Shown here: piece after piece, positions 1 to 7,925 of the stretch
Position numbering within the stretch: the stretch's first letter is position 1
How the letters are laid out: each line of letters opens with the position of its first letter
From: Clostridia bacterium
GTDB lineage: Bacteria > Bacillota > Clostridia > Christensenellales > Aristaeellaceae
Assembly: GCA_016297535.1 (NCBI GenBank)
Contig: JAEDGL010000049.1
Coordinates: 1 to 15,088 of the forward strand
Reading direction: 5' to 3'
DNA: 15,088 nucleotides
The notes under the pieces: generated by a model
Databases searched by the model: none
The model's input: only the letters and a program-made list of their open reading frames with translations
Told to the model about the DNA's origin: nothing
Position numbers and translations under genes: made by a program

Positions 1-27
1 GTAATATGCCTTGAAGGCACGGTGCAT

Positions 28-206
28 ACCACCGGCTTTGCCGGTGGTTTTGATTCCGAGCCCAGCGACCTGTGCGGTGGGCTCGGGAGCCTTGCGCAGC
101 AAGGCTTTCCTTACACCATTTGCCGCCCGGCGAGCCGCAGGCGAGTAGGCAAATGGTGCATTCCCGGCGGAAAAGATCGCCGCAGGCGAGCTTTTTCGAC
201 GATCTG
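28..206. repeat. Cluster of four consecutive intergenic hairpins (REP-like mosaic)
   Basis: No gene is visible in the first 242 bases. The sequence holds a series of inverted repeats: 28-36/40-48 (9 bp perfect, 3-nt loop, followed by TTT), 56-64/78-86 (9 bp perfect), 88-94/100-106 (7 bp perfect) and 114-124/148-158 (11 bp perfect). A fifth, at 171-181/185-195, has its own entry. The 12-mer GCCGCAGGCGAG occurs twice in direct orientation, at 134-145 and 179-190, inside the last two hairpins. The arrangement resembles repetitive extragenic palindromes lying in the 3' region of a gene to the left of the window. Whether these units recur elsewhere in the genome cannot be seen here. Confidence 0.6.
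171..195 (-). terminator. Hairpin with U-tract in both directions, probable terminator of the glucan-synthase-like gene
   Basis: Arms 171-181 and 185-195 pair with one mismatch around a GCA loop. Read on the minus strand the stem ends in TTTT; read on the plus strand it ends in TTTTT. For the minus-strand gene ending at 243 this is the first hairpin followed by a T-run, about 50 bases downstream of the stop, so it is the best candidate for its terminator. It may act in both directions. Confidence 0.5.
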
Positions 207-247
207 AGGCATCCGCAGCATCATCATGCGGATGCCTGTTTTTTATT
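207..247 (+). terminator. Strong intrinsic terminator for a + strand transcript entering from the left
   Basis: An 11-bp perfect stem (207-217 with 227-237), a 9-nt loop, then GTTTTTTATT. The T-tract overlaps the stop codon of the converging minus-strand gene (243-245). This implies a + strand transcription unit ending just outside the left edge of the window. Confidence 0.85.
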
Positions 248-3200
248 CGTTCCCTGAGCGTAGCGGAAACACAGCCTCGTGGATCTTTCCGTCATCTGTC
301 AGGGGTAATACGCCGTCCGGCAGAGGCTGTCCATCCGCTGTGGGCAGGGTACAGTCCCTCCGTGCGCGCAGGTGGTAGGTCGCTCCGCCCTGCCGGAGGG
401 TCAGACGTATATCATCCCAGCTTTGAGGCACAACAGGACGAAAGCGCAGCTCCCCGCCGCGAATGCAAAGCCCCAGCAGCTGCTCAACCGCGATGTGCCA
501 AAAGCAGGCCGCGCTGCCCCTATCCCAGGTTAACCCGCCGCGGCCGCGCAAATGCGGGGCGGAATAGACACAGGCCGCCATTACATAGGGCTCCGCACGG
601 TACCGGGCCGCCAGCTGGCGGGTGGAGGCATGGTGAATGGGTATCAGCGCGCCCAACAGCTCCCACGCCCGTTCGTCCTGGCCAAGCTGATGATAAGCGC
701 CCATGGCCAGACAGGCGGTTTGGGTAACCTGAGCCTCTGTTTCGCCGGGCACACAGCCGGATGCCGCCCTCAGCAAGCCCGCATCCTTCTCATAAAGCAA
801 GCGCCATACGCTTTCCATGGCCAGCGTGCTCCGCTGGCGGTTTGCGCCGCACATCACGGCCCAGCATTGCGTAAGCAGGTCGATTCCGCGCTCTCCGTTT
901 TTCGCCGCTCCAAGCCTGCGGCCTTCGCTGCTCCAGCCGCGCAGATACCATCCGCCATCCCACGCGGATCGATCAAGCGCCGTTAACAGGGCTTCTCTTC
1001 GGGCGTTCATCCATGCTTGCGAGCCGCTGTCGCAATAGGGAGCCAACCGGCGTAGGACCTCGCACAGCAGCATGCCCAGCCAGACGGTTTCCGTGCCTTC
1101 GTCCGTCACGGGCAGATCGTGTGCGCCGAAGGTCTGGCTTTCCAGAATGCGCAAACAGCGCGAAAGCAGCGTTTCGTCAGTTTCCTTCTGCGATTGGGAT
1201 CGCCTTTGGCTTAGAATACTTTCGTCCGCCGTGACTTCGATATAGGCCGCAACGGCATAGGGAAGAAACAGTCCCTGTGCGCCGCGCACGATCTGTTCAT
1301 CCTGCAGAATGCGTGTGTATGCCTCCTGCGGGTGCGTTGTCATAAGCGCCAGCAGCTCCCAGACAGCGCCGGAGCCTGCGCCCCGGTCAAGGCCCGCCTG
1401 CGCCTGGCAGGGCAGCCAGCGGCTCAGCAAAAGACCCAGCGCCCGGTCGGGCAGATCAAACTGCAAAACGTTCAGCCGCGCCTCCCACATGCTGCGCACC
1501 TCATGCAGCCGATTGGTTGCGCCGCTGCTGCGAACAGAGGCAATGGCCGTTTCAAAATCCTCCTGTGTGGCTCCATAAACCAGCGCGGTGGTCAAAGTAC
1601 GGCTTTCGCCCGGATGCAGATGGAGCTTCCAGCGCAGGATTGCCGTATCGCCGCCTGCCTGAGGCAATTGCTCCAGGCAGGAAAGCGCAAAGGGTACAAT
1701 GCTCCATAAGCCCTGAAACCATCCGATGGGCATTGCGCAGGCCCGCGCATCTTCGGGATCGATGGCGCAAAGCCCGGCCCAGCCGTTTGCGTGCGGAACA
1801 AAGCACCATGCGCGGCCATCCGTGCACTGCATGGATAGCTGTTGCCCGCCCTCGGCTGCAAGACGGCATGTGTGAAAAAGAGTGAGCGTTCGCTCCGTCT
1901 GGCTGTCATTTTGAATATGGAGCATGCGCAGCCCGGCGGTTTCCTGCGCATCGGTAAAGCAGGTCAGCTGCGCGGTGATTCCGTAGCCGTTGCTTTCGTA
2001 GGTGGTTTCGCCGGGCGCATGCGTAACGCGAACGCTGGCATTGTGCCCAAGCGGCAGGCGCGTGAGCGACCAGATGAGGGCGTTTTGCTCATCGCGTACA
2101 AAAAAGTTTTCCTCGCTGCGGGGCGTTACGCCGTCACCGCCGCAGCGCACAAGGCAGATGTCTGGATTGCCGGGCAGGAAGGAGGAGAGCAGACCGCTTT
2201 CGGATGCGAATGTGCAAAAGCGCGGACTGCGCAGCGGATTGCACCACGGAGCCGGCGTCATCCGTCCGGGTGGGAGGGTGATCTGGTAATGGCCTGTTTC
2301 AGTCACAAAACCGCCGTAGCCGTTGTGAAACAGTGCATCACTTTCCGCGGCTGGCTGCTGCTTCCATTGCGCGGCGGAGCGGTACAGGTACAGCGGGCGT
2401 GCACGCACGCTCACGCTTTCCTCCGTCAGCTGTTGCTCCAGCGTGCCGCCGCCGGAGGAAAGCGTGAGCCTTGCCGCGCTGTGAAGCAAAAGCTCCTCCT
2501 GGGGGGACAGCTGGCTGAGCAGATGGATTCCGCCGCGCTGATTCAAAACCTCGCGGCTGTGGCTTGCCTCAATGGCTGCCTGCGCGTCCGCAATAACCTG
2601 CGCACGGCGGGAGCAGTCCTGCACCAAAAGAACCAGATCAACCGCAAAACCATTAACGCGGTAGAAGGCGTGCGCACTCAGCAGCAGCTTCAGCATGGGT
2701 TCGTTGATGCTGCCGCAGCAGGTGTAAAGCAGCAGGGGCACCTGAGGTCTTAAGCCAAAGCGCTGCAGATTGCGCATGGGGAGAGGATTTTCATTTGGTC
2801 TGTGCGTTATGGGCTGCCCCTGATAGGCCAGTCTGCCAAGCATGCGCGAGATGGATTCCTGCATGCCCTGCGTAAGCCTGAGATAGCGGACGGTTACCGC
2901 GCTGCGCGTTTGAGCGGATTCGAAGGTGCGCAGCATTTCATCCGGCTGGGCGTGCCGGTCGCAGAAGGCGGAGGGGGGTTCCTGCTCTCCGGGCATGTGC
3001 GTTACAAAGCAGAAGACTGCCGTCCCCTTTGGCGCAAGTGTAAACTGTCCCCGCAGACTAAGGCAGGGATCGAGAACGTCGCCAAGCGAATCCGCCACCG
3101 CACTGATGGGAAAATCCATGGCGCGTGGAGAAAGAATGCTGCGTCCTCTTCCCAGAAAGGAGACGCGGTCCGTTTGCATGCGGAACATGTCAAGCGCCGT

Positions 3201-6200
3201 GCGTGTGCAAAGCACATGCCACAGCCTGTGAACGGGCGCGCCGTTTTCCCCGGTGCGACGGGTGACCGCAGCGCCGCGGGGGCTCAGCCGCTCGCTCCAA
3301 AACGGCAGAAGTTCACACTCGGGCCGGGCTTCAGCCTCGTCCGGGCCGCACAAAGCCGGTTCCAGATAGCTGCATACCTCCATCACCCGCTCCGTATCCT
3401 GGGTGTTTTGCAGCGTGAGGCAATGAATGCAGGAGCCGTCCAGCGGATCAATCCAGATTCGCAGCTCGCTGGAAATACCGAAGCGCTCCGCCTGAAAAAC
3501 CGCCTGCGCCGCCTCAAAGGATACCCGCCGCGTAAGGTAGGGATCGGTTGCCAGCCAGTAGGCGCCGGTTTGGGAATCGCGCAGGTACAGACGTATGCCG
3601 CTGGGCACGCTGCAGCTTTGGTGAAAGCGGGTGATCATCGTTTCGCCGCGTTTGAGATACCCTCCGCCCTGTGCGTCGATGAGCAGGCTTGTCTCTGCGC
3701 CGCACAGCAGATGCACATCCATCGGAAAGCAAAGTGAAACCGCTTCACGCTTCAAAAGCGCGGCCGGGGTGGCAGATTCCTGCTCCATACGCCGCAGAGG
3801 GTGGCGGATCAGGCTGCGCCTGCGCCCGGGAAGCTCATTGAGCAGCAATCCGTAGGCCTGCACGCGGGGCAGAGAGGAAAAGAGATTGGCGATATAGTTT
3901 TCGCAAAGGGCGTTGCATACGGCGCACAGGATCATACCCTGATGAGGCGCCAGATGGGCGCGAACCACCGCCATGCTTTTGCCCTCCGTGCGCGCGGGTG
4001 AAAAATCGGCGGCTTCAAACAGCCCCAGCGGCCCCTCCAGCCCAAGGCGCTGAAGCCGCTGCAGGTTTTGAAAAGCAGCTTTCAGCTGAATGGGAAGACA
4101 CAGCATGGATGCATAGGGGGCAAGCACGTCGTTTTGCACATTTGCCTCCAGCGCCAGCTGCGCAAGCCCAAAATCTGCGTACAGATAGTTCAGGCCCGGA
4201 TCGAAGGCGTGATAGCCGCTTTTGCTTATGCCAAATGCGCCGCCAAGCCGGTGACGGCGCTGCAACCGCAAAACCTGCCGGCAGGAACGTTCCAGCAGCG
4301 TGCGGGAAATTAGCGGCTGAAACAGCACGGGCATCAGATATCCGGCCATTCCACCGCTTTGGCTGAGCAGAATGGTTTGTGAAGTACAGGGCCGACCCAG
4401 ACGGCTCCAGTGACGCAAGGGTACCCTGCGCAACATAATAGAAACATAGCTCAACAGACGGCTCTCGCTGGCCAGCAGGGCATGATGCGAAAAGGACACA
4501 GCGCCCTTTGTTGCGTCCAGCCCGGTCCAGAACAGATCCGCATCCGCGTCGTACAGCCGCTCAAGCTCCATGCTATCGCAAAGACGGTCCAGCCTTGAAG
4601 CAAGATCATGGTGTTCGCAATCCATTTCGGGAAGCAGCGTGCGCACCCCCTGCGCGCAGGTAAGCAGACAGACCGCCAGCGTGCCGCAGTCTTGCGAGAA
4701 AAGAACCGCGGGCGCAATGGGCGCAAGCGTTTGCGTATCGTAGCGGTTGAAGAACAGGCCATGCCATTTGGGGAGCGCCTCCAGCGTGCAAACCGTTTCC
4801 TCCATGCGCCTTACCATCTCTGCGGTGGATAGGAGCCCCATTTTGTTTGCGCCGATCAGCCCGCACAGGTACAAACCGATGCCGGTGGGGGAGGTGCGGT
4901 GTGAAATGCCCTTGTTGGGCTCAATCTGTACACTTTCCGGGGGCAGACCGTGATCTGTCCTGTCGATGGCGGTTTCAAAACAGGTAAGCGTGTGCTGCGC
5001 AAGGCGCAAAAGCATTTCACGCATGTATCCGGTGGGCTGCTCAGCCCCGGTTTGCTTCTGCTCCAGCATGGGCAGCAGAAAAGGAAAGGCCGCCCACAAA
5101 AGAGATGGAATCAACCCCGTCCACGCACCGCCAAGCAAAAGCGGCAGCGCGGCAAACAGGCCGGCGAACGTCATGCTGATGCCAAAGAAGAGCATGGATG
5201 GTTGATCGTACCGGCTTCGAAACTGTGAAACATTCGGAAGATCCAGCAGATGCTGGCGGCTGACGGCAAGCTGATACAGCGTGCGGCCAATTGCATCCGC
5301 CTGAATAAATGCTTCGCAGGGCAGCATGGCCAGTTTGACCAGCCAGCGCCTGCAGCTGTCGGAGAAGGGAGAAAACGGCACGGTCAGCTGCGGCAGCAGC
5401 ATGGAGGCAATCAGCAGCCATTCCCGGCCGGTAAACGTCGCGTAAAGCATAACCATCAGCTGAAGAGGCTGGCACAAGCCAAGCAGCAGATTGCGCCGGA
5501 TTTGGTTACGGTCGCAGCGTCCCAGGCCCTTCCGGCAGGGATAGCCGACAAGGGGCAGCAGGCAGGGAATCAGCTGCCAATTGCCCCTTGTGCGCCGGTG
5601 CAGCCGGGACAGAACATCCCTGAGCGTTTGCGGACAGCCGTCAAAGAGCACAATCTCCTTTGCACAGGCACAGCCGGCCAGCGAGCCTTCCGGCAGCTCG
5701 GGGCTGAGAAGGCGCCCCTCGGGAAGAACACCCTGTACCGCGTCCAGAAAAGCCGCCGGATCGATGATGCCCGTGCCTTCGTAGGTATCCGTATCGATCC
5801 GGGCTTGCGGAGCGTACCCAAGCCATTGGGACAGGCGCGTCTGCATCAGATGGGGCGCCGTCTGCATACGGGGCCGAACGATGCTTACCCCGCGCATACG
5901 CCCGTCATGCATTCTGCGTTTTTGCAACGGGTGCAGGATCGCTCCCGTCATCAGCAGCGCGCTTCCGGGCGGCAAAAGAACGTTATTGTCAAGGGTGATG
6001 ACATAGCGGTACCGGCCCTGAAGCGCTGCGGGATCGATGCTGGCAAACGCAAAGCTGTCCTGTATGCTGCGTCCTTGAACCAGGCGAAGAAGCGTTTCCA
6101 GCGCACCCTGCCTTCGCTCCCGTCCGCGATAGGTTTTTTCGCCCGGCGCATAGCTGCGTTCGCGCTGCAAATAGAAAAAAGAATGACCGGTATCCTCGCA

Positions 6201-7745
6201 TAGCGCCCTGATGGCGGAGGACGCTGTGGCAATGATCTGCGCGTCTGTGCCAAGCGTTGCGGTCAGGCTGTCCTGAAAATCTCCCAGCAGCATAAAGTGA
6301 AGGTGCCTGTCGGGATTGGCCTCATGCATGAACGAAAGACGCTTGACCATGGAAAGCGCCTTAGACGCATCCGTCAGCGTTACAGGGCATACGACCAGTA
6401 CCTGCAGATCTGCGGACAGCCGTTCTACCTCCATGCGCGGAATAAAGCGTGCCTGTGTTCGGGTCTGGATCCATCCAAGCGTCCACTGCTGCACCGTGCA
6501 GAGAAAAACAAGCGCAAACGGAATGAGCATGGCGATGGCATAGCCGTTAAAAAATCCAACGCCAAGCAATGCGATCAAGGCCGTCCATGATCCAATCTGG
6601 AACAAAACACATGCGTGGCGGCGGACAAAGCCTTCCAGACGCCGGGCGGGCGTTAACGCATGCAGCTGTGCAAGCAGCAGGGGACGCCCCTCATCCAGTA
6701 GATAATACCCCACATGCGACGCGATGGATTTGGACGCCGCGCTGCGGCACAGCGCCATTGCGGCGTCGCATACGGCACGCTCGCTCCGCCTGCATTGCCG
6801 GGCCATTCGCGCAGCCTGGCCAATGTATTCCCTGCGGCTTTGCGCATCCATTTTAGGATAAACGGGATCCTGCTTGAGGATTTGATGAATCACGCTTGCT
6901 TCCTCTGTAAGCCGTTCCCACGGCATGCGTCCTACGGCGCGCACGGACAAAATGGCATTTGCGATGCGGCGGCTGTTTTCCGCCTGACGGTCATGCTCCT
7001 CGCACGCCATTTTCTCGGGCGAATCCCGCCAGTCGGGATACTCGTTGCCCATCCAGTCCGCCGGTTCCTCCATCCGCAGCAGTTCTTCCCAAAAGGATGG
7101 TTCCTGCGCGTATTGGTGCACAAGCTTCTGCGCTGAACGGATTTTGCCATGCTTGTGCAAAAGATGCGCCTGGCTGGCGGCCGCCTGTGCGGTTTGATCC
7201 TGCCTGCACTGCTGCGAGAGATTGCAAATTTCTTCCATCAGCGTGAGGCGCAAAAGCGTTGGCAGCGCTTCCAACTCCTCCGCCGTCATGGGCAGATGCT
7301 CCTGCCACACAGCTATCGCATTCCTAAGCGTTTCGGTGGTAAGAGCGGCGCCGCTGTTTAAAACAACCTCACGGACAAACAGGCTGATACGGGGAATGTG
7401 ATCCTGCGAACGCGGAAGCTTCGGCAACGCTTTGTGCGCCAAAATGGCGTCCGCAGCTTCCTGCTGCAAAAAACGGCCGTTTTCACATAGCCTGCGTGCG
7501 GCGGGCAGGAGATCGTCTGCCGAAAAACGGTTGAGATAGCGGATGTTGCCTTCCAGACGCGAAAGCAGTCCCTTTTGAATCGGCACACGTGCATAGCCGT
7601 ATCCCCCCTGCTGCTTTGCGATTTCTGCAAGCCGCGAAGCGCTGCCATCCCCCGGAGCAACGGGCGGCAGGGGACGAAATACGCGTTTTTTGCGTGTAAG
7701 CAGAAACAGCATCAGCAGACCGCAGCCTAAAATAATCCATTGCAT
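243..7745 (-). CDS. Cyclic beta-1,2-glucan synthase (NdvB/Cgs)-like giant membrane protein with altered catalytic motifs
   Basis: The 2500-residue protein follows the order of cyclic beta-1,2-glucan synthases. N-terminal membrane anchor about 2-16. Family N-terminal region about 60-350, ending in a typical LPTLLRLTLMEEI-like stretch. Membrane pair about 380-425. GT84-like domain about 440-740, then membrane segments about 749-790 and 850-892. Glycoamylase-like (GH189-type) domain about 950-1320. Two GH94-associated carbohydrate-binding-like modules about 1320-1620 and 1790-2070 (TDRVSFLGRG and TPAPWCNPL are family signatures). GH94-like (alpha/alpha)6 region about 2090-2470. Known members build and cyclise beta-1,2-glucan at the inner membrane and are usually somewhat longer (about 2700-2900 residues, from memory). 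Start choice: ATG at 7745 with GGAGG 8 nt upstream (7754-7758). Odd: the DxD of GT84 reads DNN (residues 586-588), RxxRW reads RLHRR, Glu positions of the glycoamylase-like domain are Gly1135 and Lys1175, and the GDWNDG segment of GH94 is absent near residue 2210. No stop or frameshift interrupts the frame. Family assignment is firm; catalytic activity is doubtful. Confidence 0.9.
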   Translation of the reverse strand: MQWIILGCGLLMLFLLTRKKRVFRPLPPVAPGDGSASRLAEIAKQQGGYGYARVPIQKGLLSRLEGNIRYLNRFSADDLLPAARRLCENGRFLQQEAADAILAHKALPKLPRSQDHIPRISLFVREVVLNSGAALTTETLRNAIAVWQEHLPMTAEELEALPTLLRLTLMEEICNLSQQCRQDQTAQAAASQAHLLHKHGKIRSAQKLVHQYAQEPSFWEELLRMEEPADWMGNEYPDWRDSPEKMACEEHDRQAENSRRIANAILSVRAVGRMPWERLTEEASVIHQILKQDPVYPKMDAQSRREYIGQAARMARQCRRSERAVCDAAMALCRSAASKSIASHVGYYLLDEGRPLLLAQLHALTPARRLEGFVRRHACVLFQIGSWTALIALLGVGFFNGYAIAMLIPFALVFLCTVQQWTLGWIQTRTQARFIPRMEVERLSADLQVLVVCPVTLTDASKALSMVKRLSFMHEANPDRHLHFMLLGDFQDSLTATLGTDAQIIATASSAIRALCEDTGHSFFYLQRERSYAPGEKTYRGRERRQGALETLLRLVQGRSIQDSFAFASIDPAALQGRYRYVITLDNNVLLPPGSALLMTGAILHPLQKRRMHDGRMRGVSIVRPRMQTAPHLMQTRLSQWLGYAPQARIDTDTYEGTGIIDPAAFLDAVQGVLPEGRLLSPELPEGSLAGCACAKEIVLFDGCPQTLRDVLSRLHRRTRGNWQLIPCLLPLVGYPCRKGLGRCDRNQIRRNLLLGLCQPLQLMVMLYATFTGREWLLIASMLLPQLTVPFSPFSDSCRRWLVKLAMLPCEAFIQADAIGRTLYQLAVSRQHLLDLPNVSQFRSRYDQPSMLFFGISMTFAGLFAALPLLLGGAWTGLIPSLLWAAFPFLLPMLEQKQTGAEQPTGYMREMLLRLAQHTLTCFETAIDRTDHGLPPESVQIEPNKGISHRTSPTGIGLYLCGLIGANKMGLLSTAEMVRRMEETVCTLEALPKWHGLFFNRYDTQTLAPIAPAVLFSQDCGTLAVCLLTCAQGVRTLLPEMDCEHHDLASRLDRLCDSMELERLYDADADLFWTGLDATKGAVSFSHHALLASESRLLSYVSIMLRRVPLRHWSRLGRPCTSQTILLSQSGGMAGYLMPVLFQPLISRTLLERSCRQVLRLQRRHRLGGAFGISKSGYHAFDPGLNYLYADFGLAQLALEANVQNDVLAPYASMLCLPIQLKAAFQNLQRLQRLGLEGPLGLFEAADFSPARTEGKSMAVVRAHLAPHQGMILCAVCNALCENYIANLFSSLPRVQAYGLLLNELPGRRRSLIRHPLRRMEQESATPAALLKREAVSLCFPMDVHLLCGAETSLLIDAQGGGYLKRGETMITRFHQSCSVPSGIRLYLRDSQTGAYWLATDPYLTRRVSFEAAQAVFQAERFGISSELRIWIDPLDGSCIHCLTLQNTQDTERVMEVCSYLEPALCGPDEAEARPECELLPFWSERLSPRGAAVTRRTGENGAPVHRLWHVLCTRTALDMFRMQTDRVSFLGRGRSILSPRAMDFPISAVADSLGDVLDPCLSLRGQFTLAPKGTAVFCFVTHMPGEQEPPSAFCDRHAQPDEMLRTFESAQTRSAVTVRYLRLTQGMQESISRMLGRLAYQGQPITHRPNENPLPMRNLQRFGLRPQVPLLLYTCCGSINEPMLKLLLSAHAFYRVNGFAVDLVLLVQDCSRRAQVIADAQAAIEASHSREVLNQRGGIHLLSQLSPQEELLLHSAARLTLSSGGGTLEQQLTEESVSVRARPLYLYRSAAQWKQQPAAESDALFHNGYGGFVTETGHYQITLPPGRMTPAPWCNPLRSPRFCTFASESGLLSSFLPGNPDICLVRCGGDGVTPRSEENFFVRDEQNALIWSLTRLPLGHNASVRVTHAPGETTYESNGYGITAQLTCFTDAQETAGLRMLHIQNDSQTERTLTLFHTCRLAAEGGQQLSMQCTDGRAWCFVPHANGWAGLCAIDPEDARACAMPIGWFQGLWSIVPFALSCLEQLPQAGGDTAILRWKLHLHPGESRTLTTALVYGATQEDFETAIASVRSSGATNRLHEVRSMWEARLNVLQFDLPDRALGLLLSRWLPCQAQAGLDRGAGSGAVWELLALMTTHPQEAYTRILQDEQIVRGAQGLFLPYAVAAYIEVTADESILSQRRSQSQKETDETLLSRCLRILESQTFGAHDLPVTDEGTETVWLGMLLCEVLRRLAPYCDSGSQAWMNARREALLTALDRSAWDGGWYLRGWSSEGRRLGAAKNGERGIDLLTQCWAVMCGANRQRSTLAMESVWRLLYEKDAGLLRAASGCVPGETEAQVTQTACLAMGAYHQLGQDERAWELLGALIPIHHASTRQLAARYRAEPYVMAACVYSAPHLRGRGGLTWDRGSAACFWHIAVEQLLGLCIRGGELRFRPVVPQSWDDIRLTLRQGGATYHLRARRDCTLPTADGQPLPDGVLPLTDDGKIHEAVFPLRSGNE

Positions 7746-7841
7746 GATGCAAACCTCCGTCCTTCAATACGAAGGGTATTGTGCGCCAATGCGGAAAAAC
7801 TCATGTATTTCTGCCCTGGAATGGAAAATGCGGCGGTTTGG

Positions 7842-7870
7842 TTGCCACCCTTGCGGCTTTGTGATACAAT
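7842..7870 (+). promoter_or_regulatory. Sigma-A-type promoter of the secreted Ig-like protein gene
   Basis: TTGCCA (7842-7847), 17-bp spacer, TACAAT (7865-7870). It lies in the 180-bp region between the two divergent genes, about 55 bases before the chosen ATG at 7926. I saw no equally good promoter for the opposite, minus-strand gene. Confidence 0.7.
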
Positions 7871-7925
7871 AAAGGGAAGAAAAGATCCATCTTTTTGCAT
7901 GGAATCAAGGAAGGATGTGCCCTCG

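Noticed and set aside
1..247. CRISPR array or tRNA cluster in the hairpin-rich left end
   Set aside because: There are no regularly spaced identical repeats with unique spacers and no cloverleaf; the stems differ in sequence from one another.
2802..3737. Long plus-strand open frames inside the glucan-synthase-like gene (also 1842-2753 and 5250-6203)
   Set aside because: Antisense shadows of a G+C-rich gene with clear family homology; no ribosome sites and no domains.
243..7745. Pseudogene by frameshift or nonsense mutation
   Set aside because: The frame is open throughout and family motifs appear in the right order in one frame; only motif residues, not the frame, are altered.
7740..7925. 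N-terminal extension of the secreted protein to an ATG at 7740
   Set aside because: The extension would overlap the start of the divergent gene and span the promoter at 7842-7870, and it would bury the signal peptide. The ATG at 7926 has a good ribosome site.
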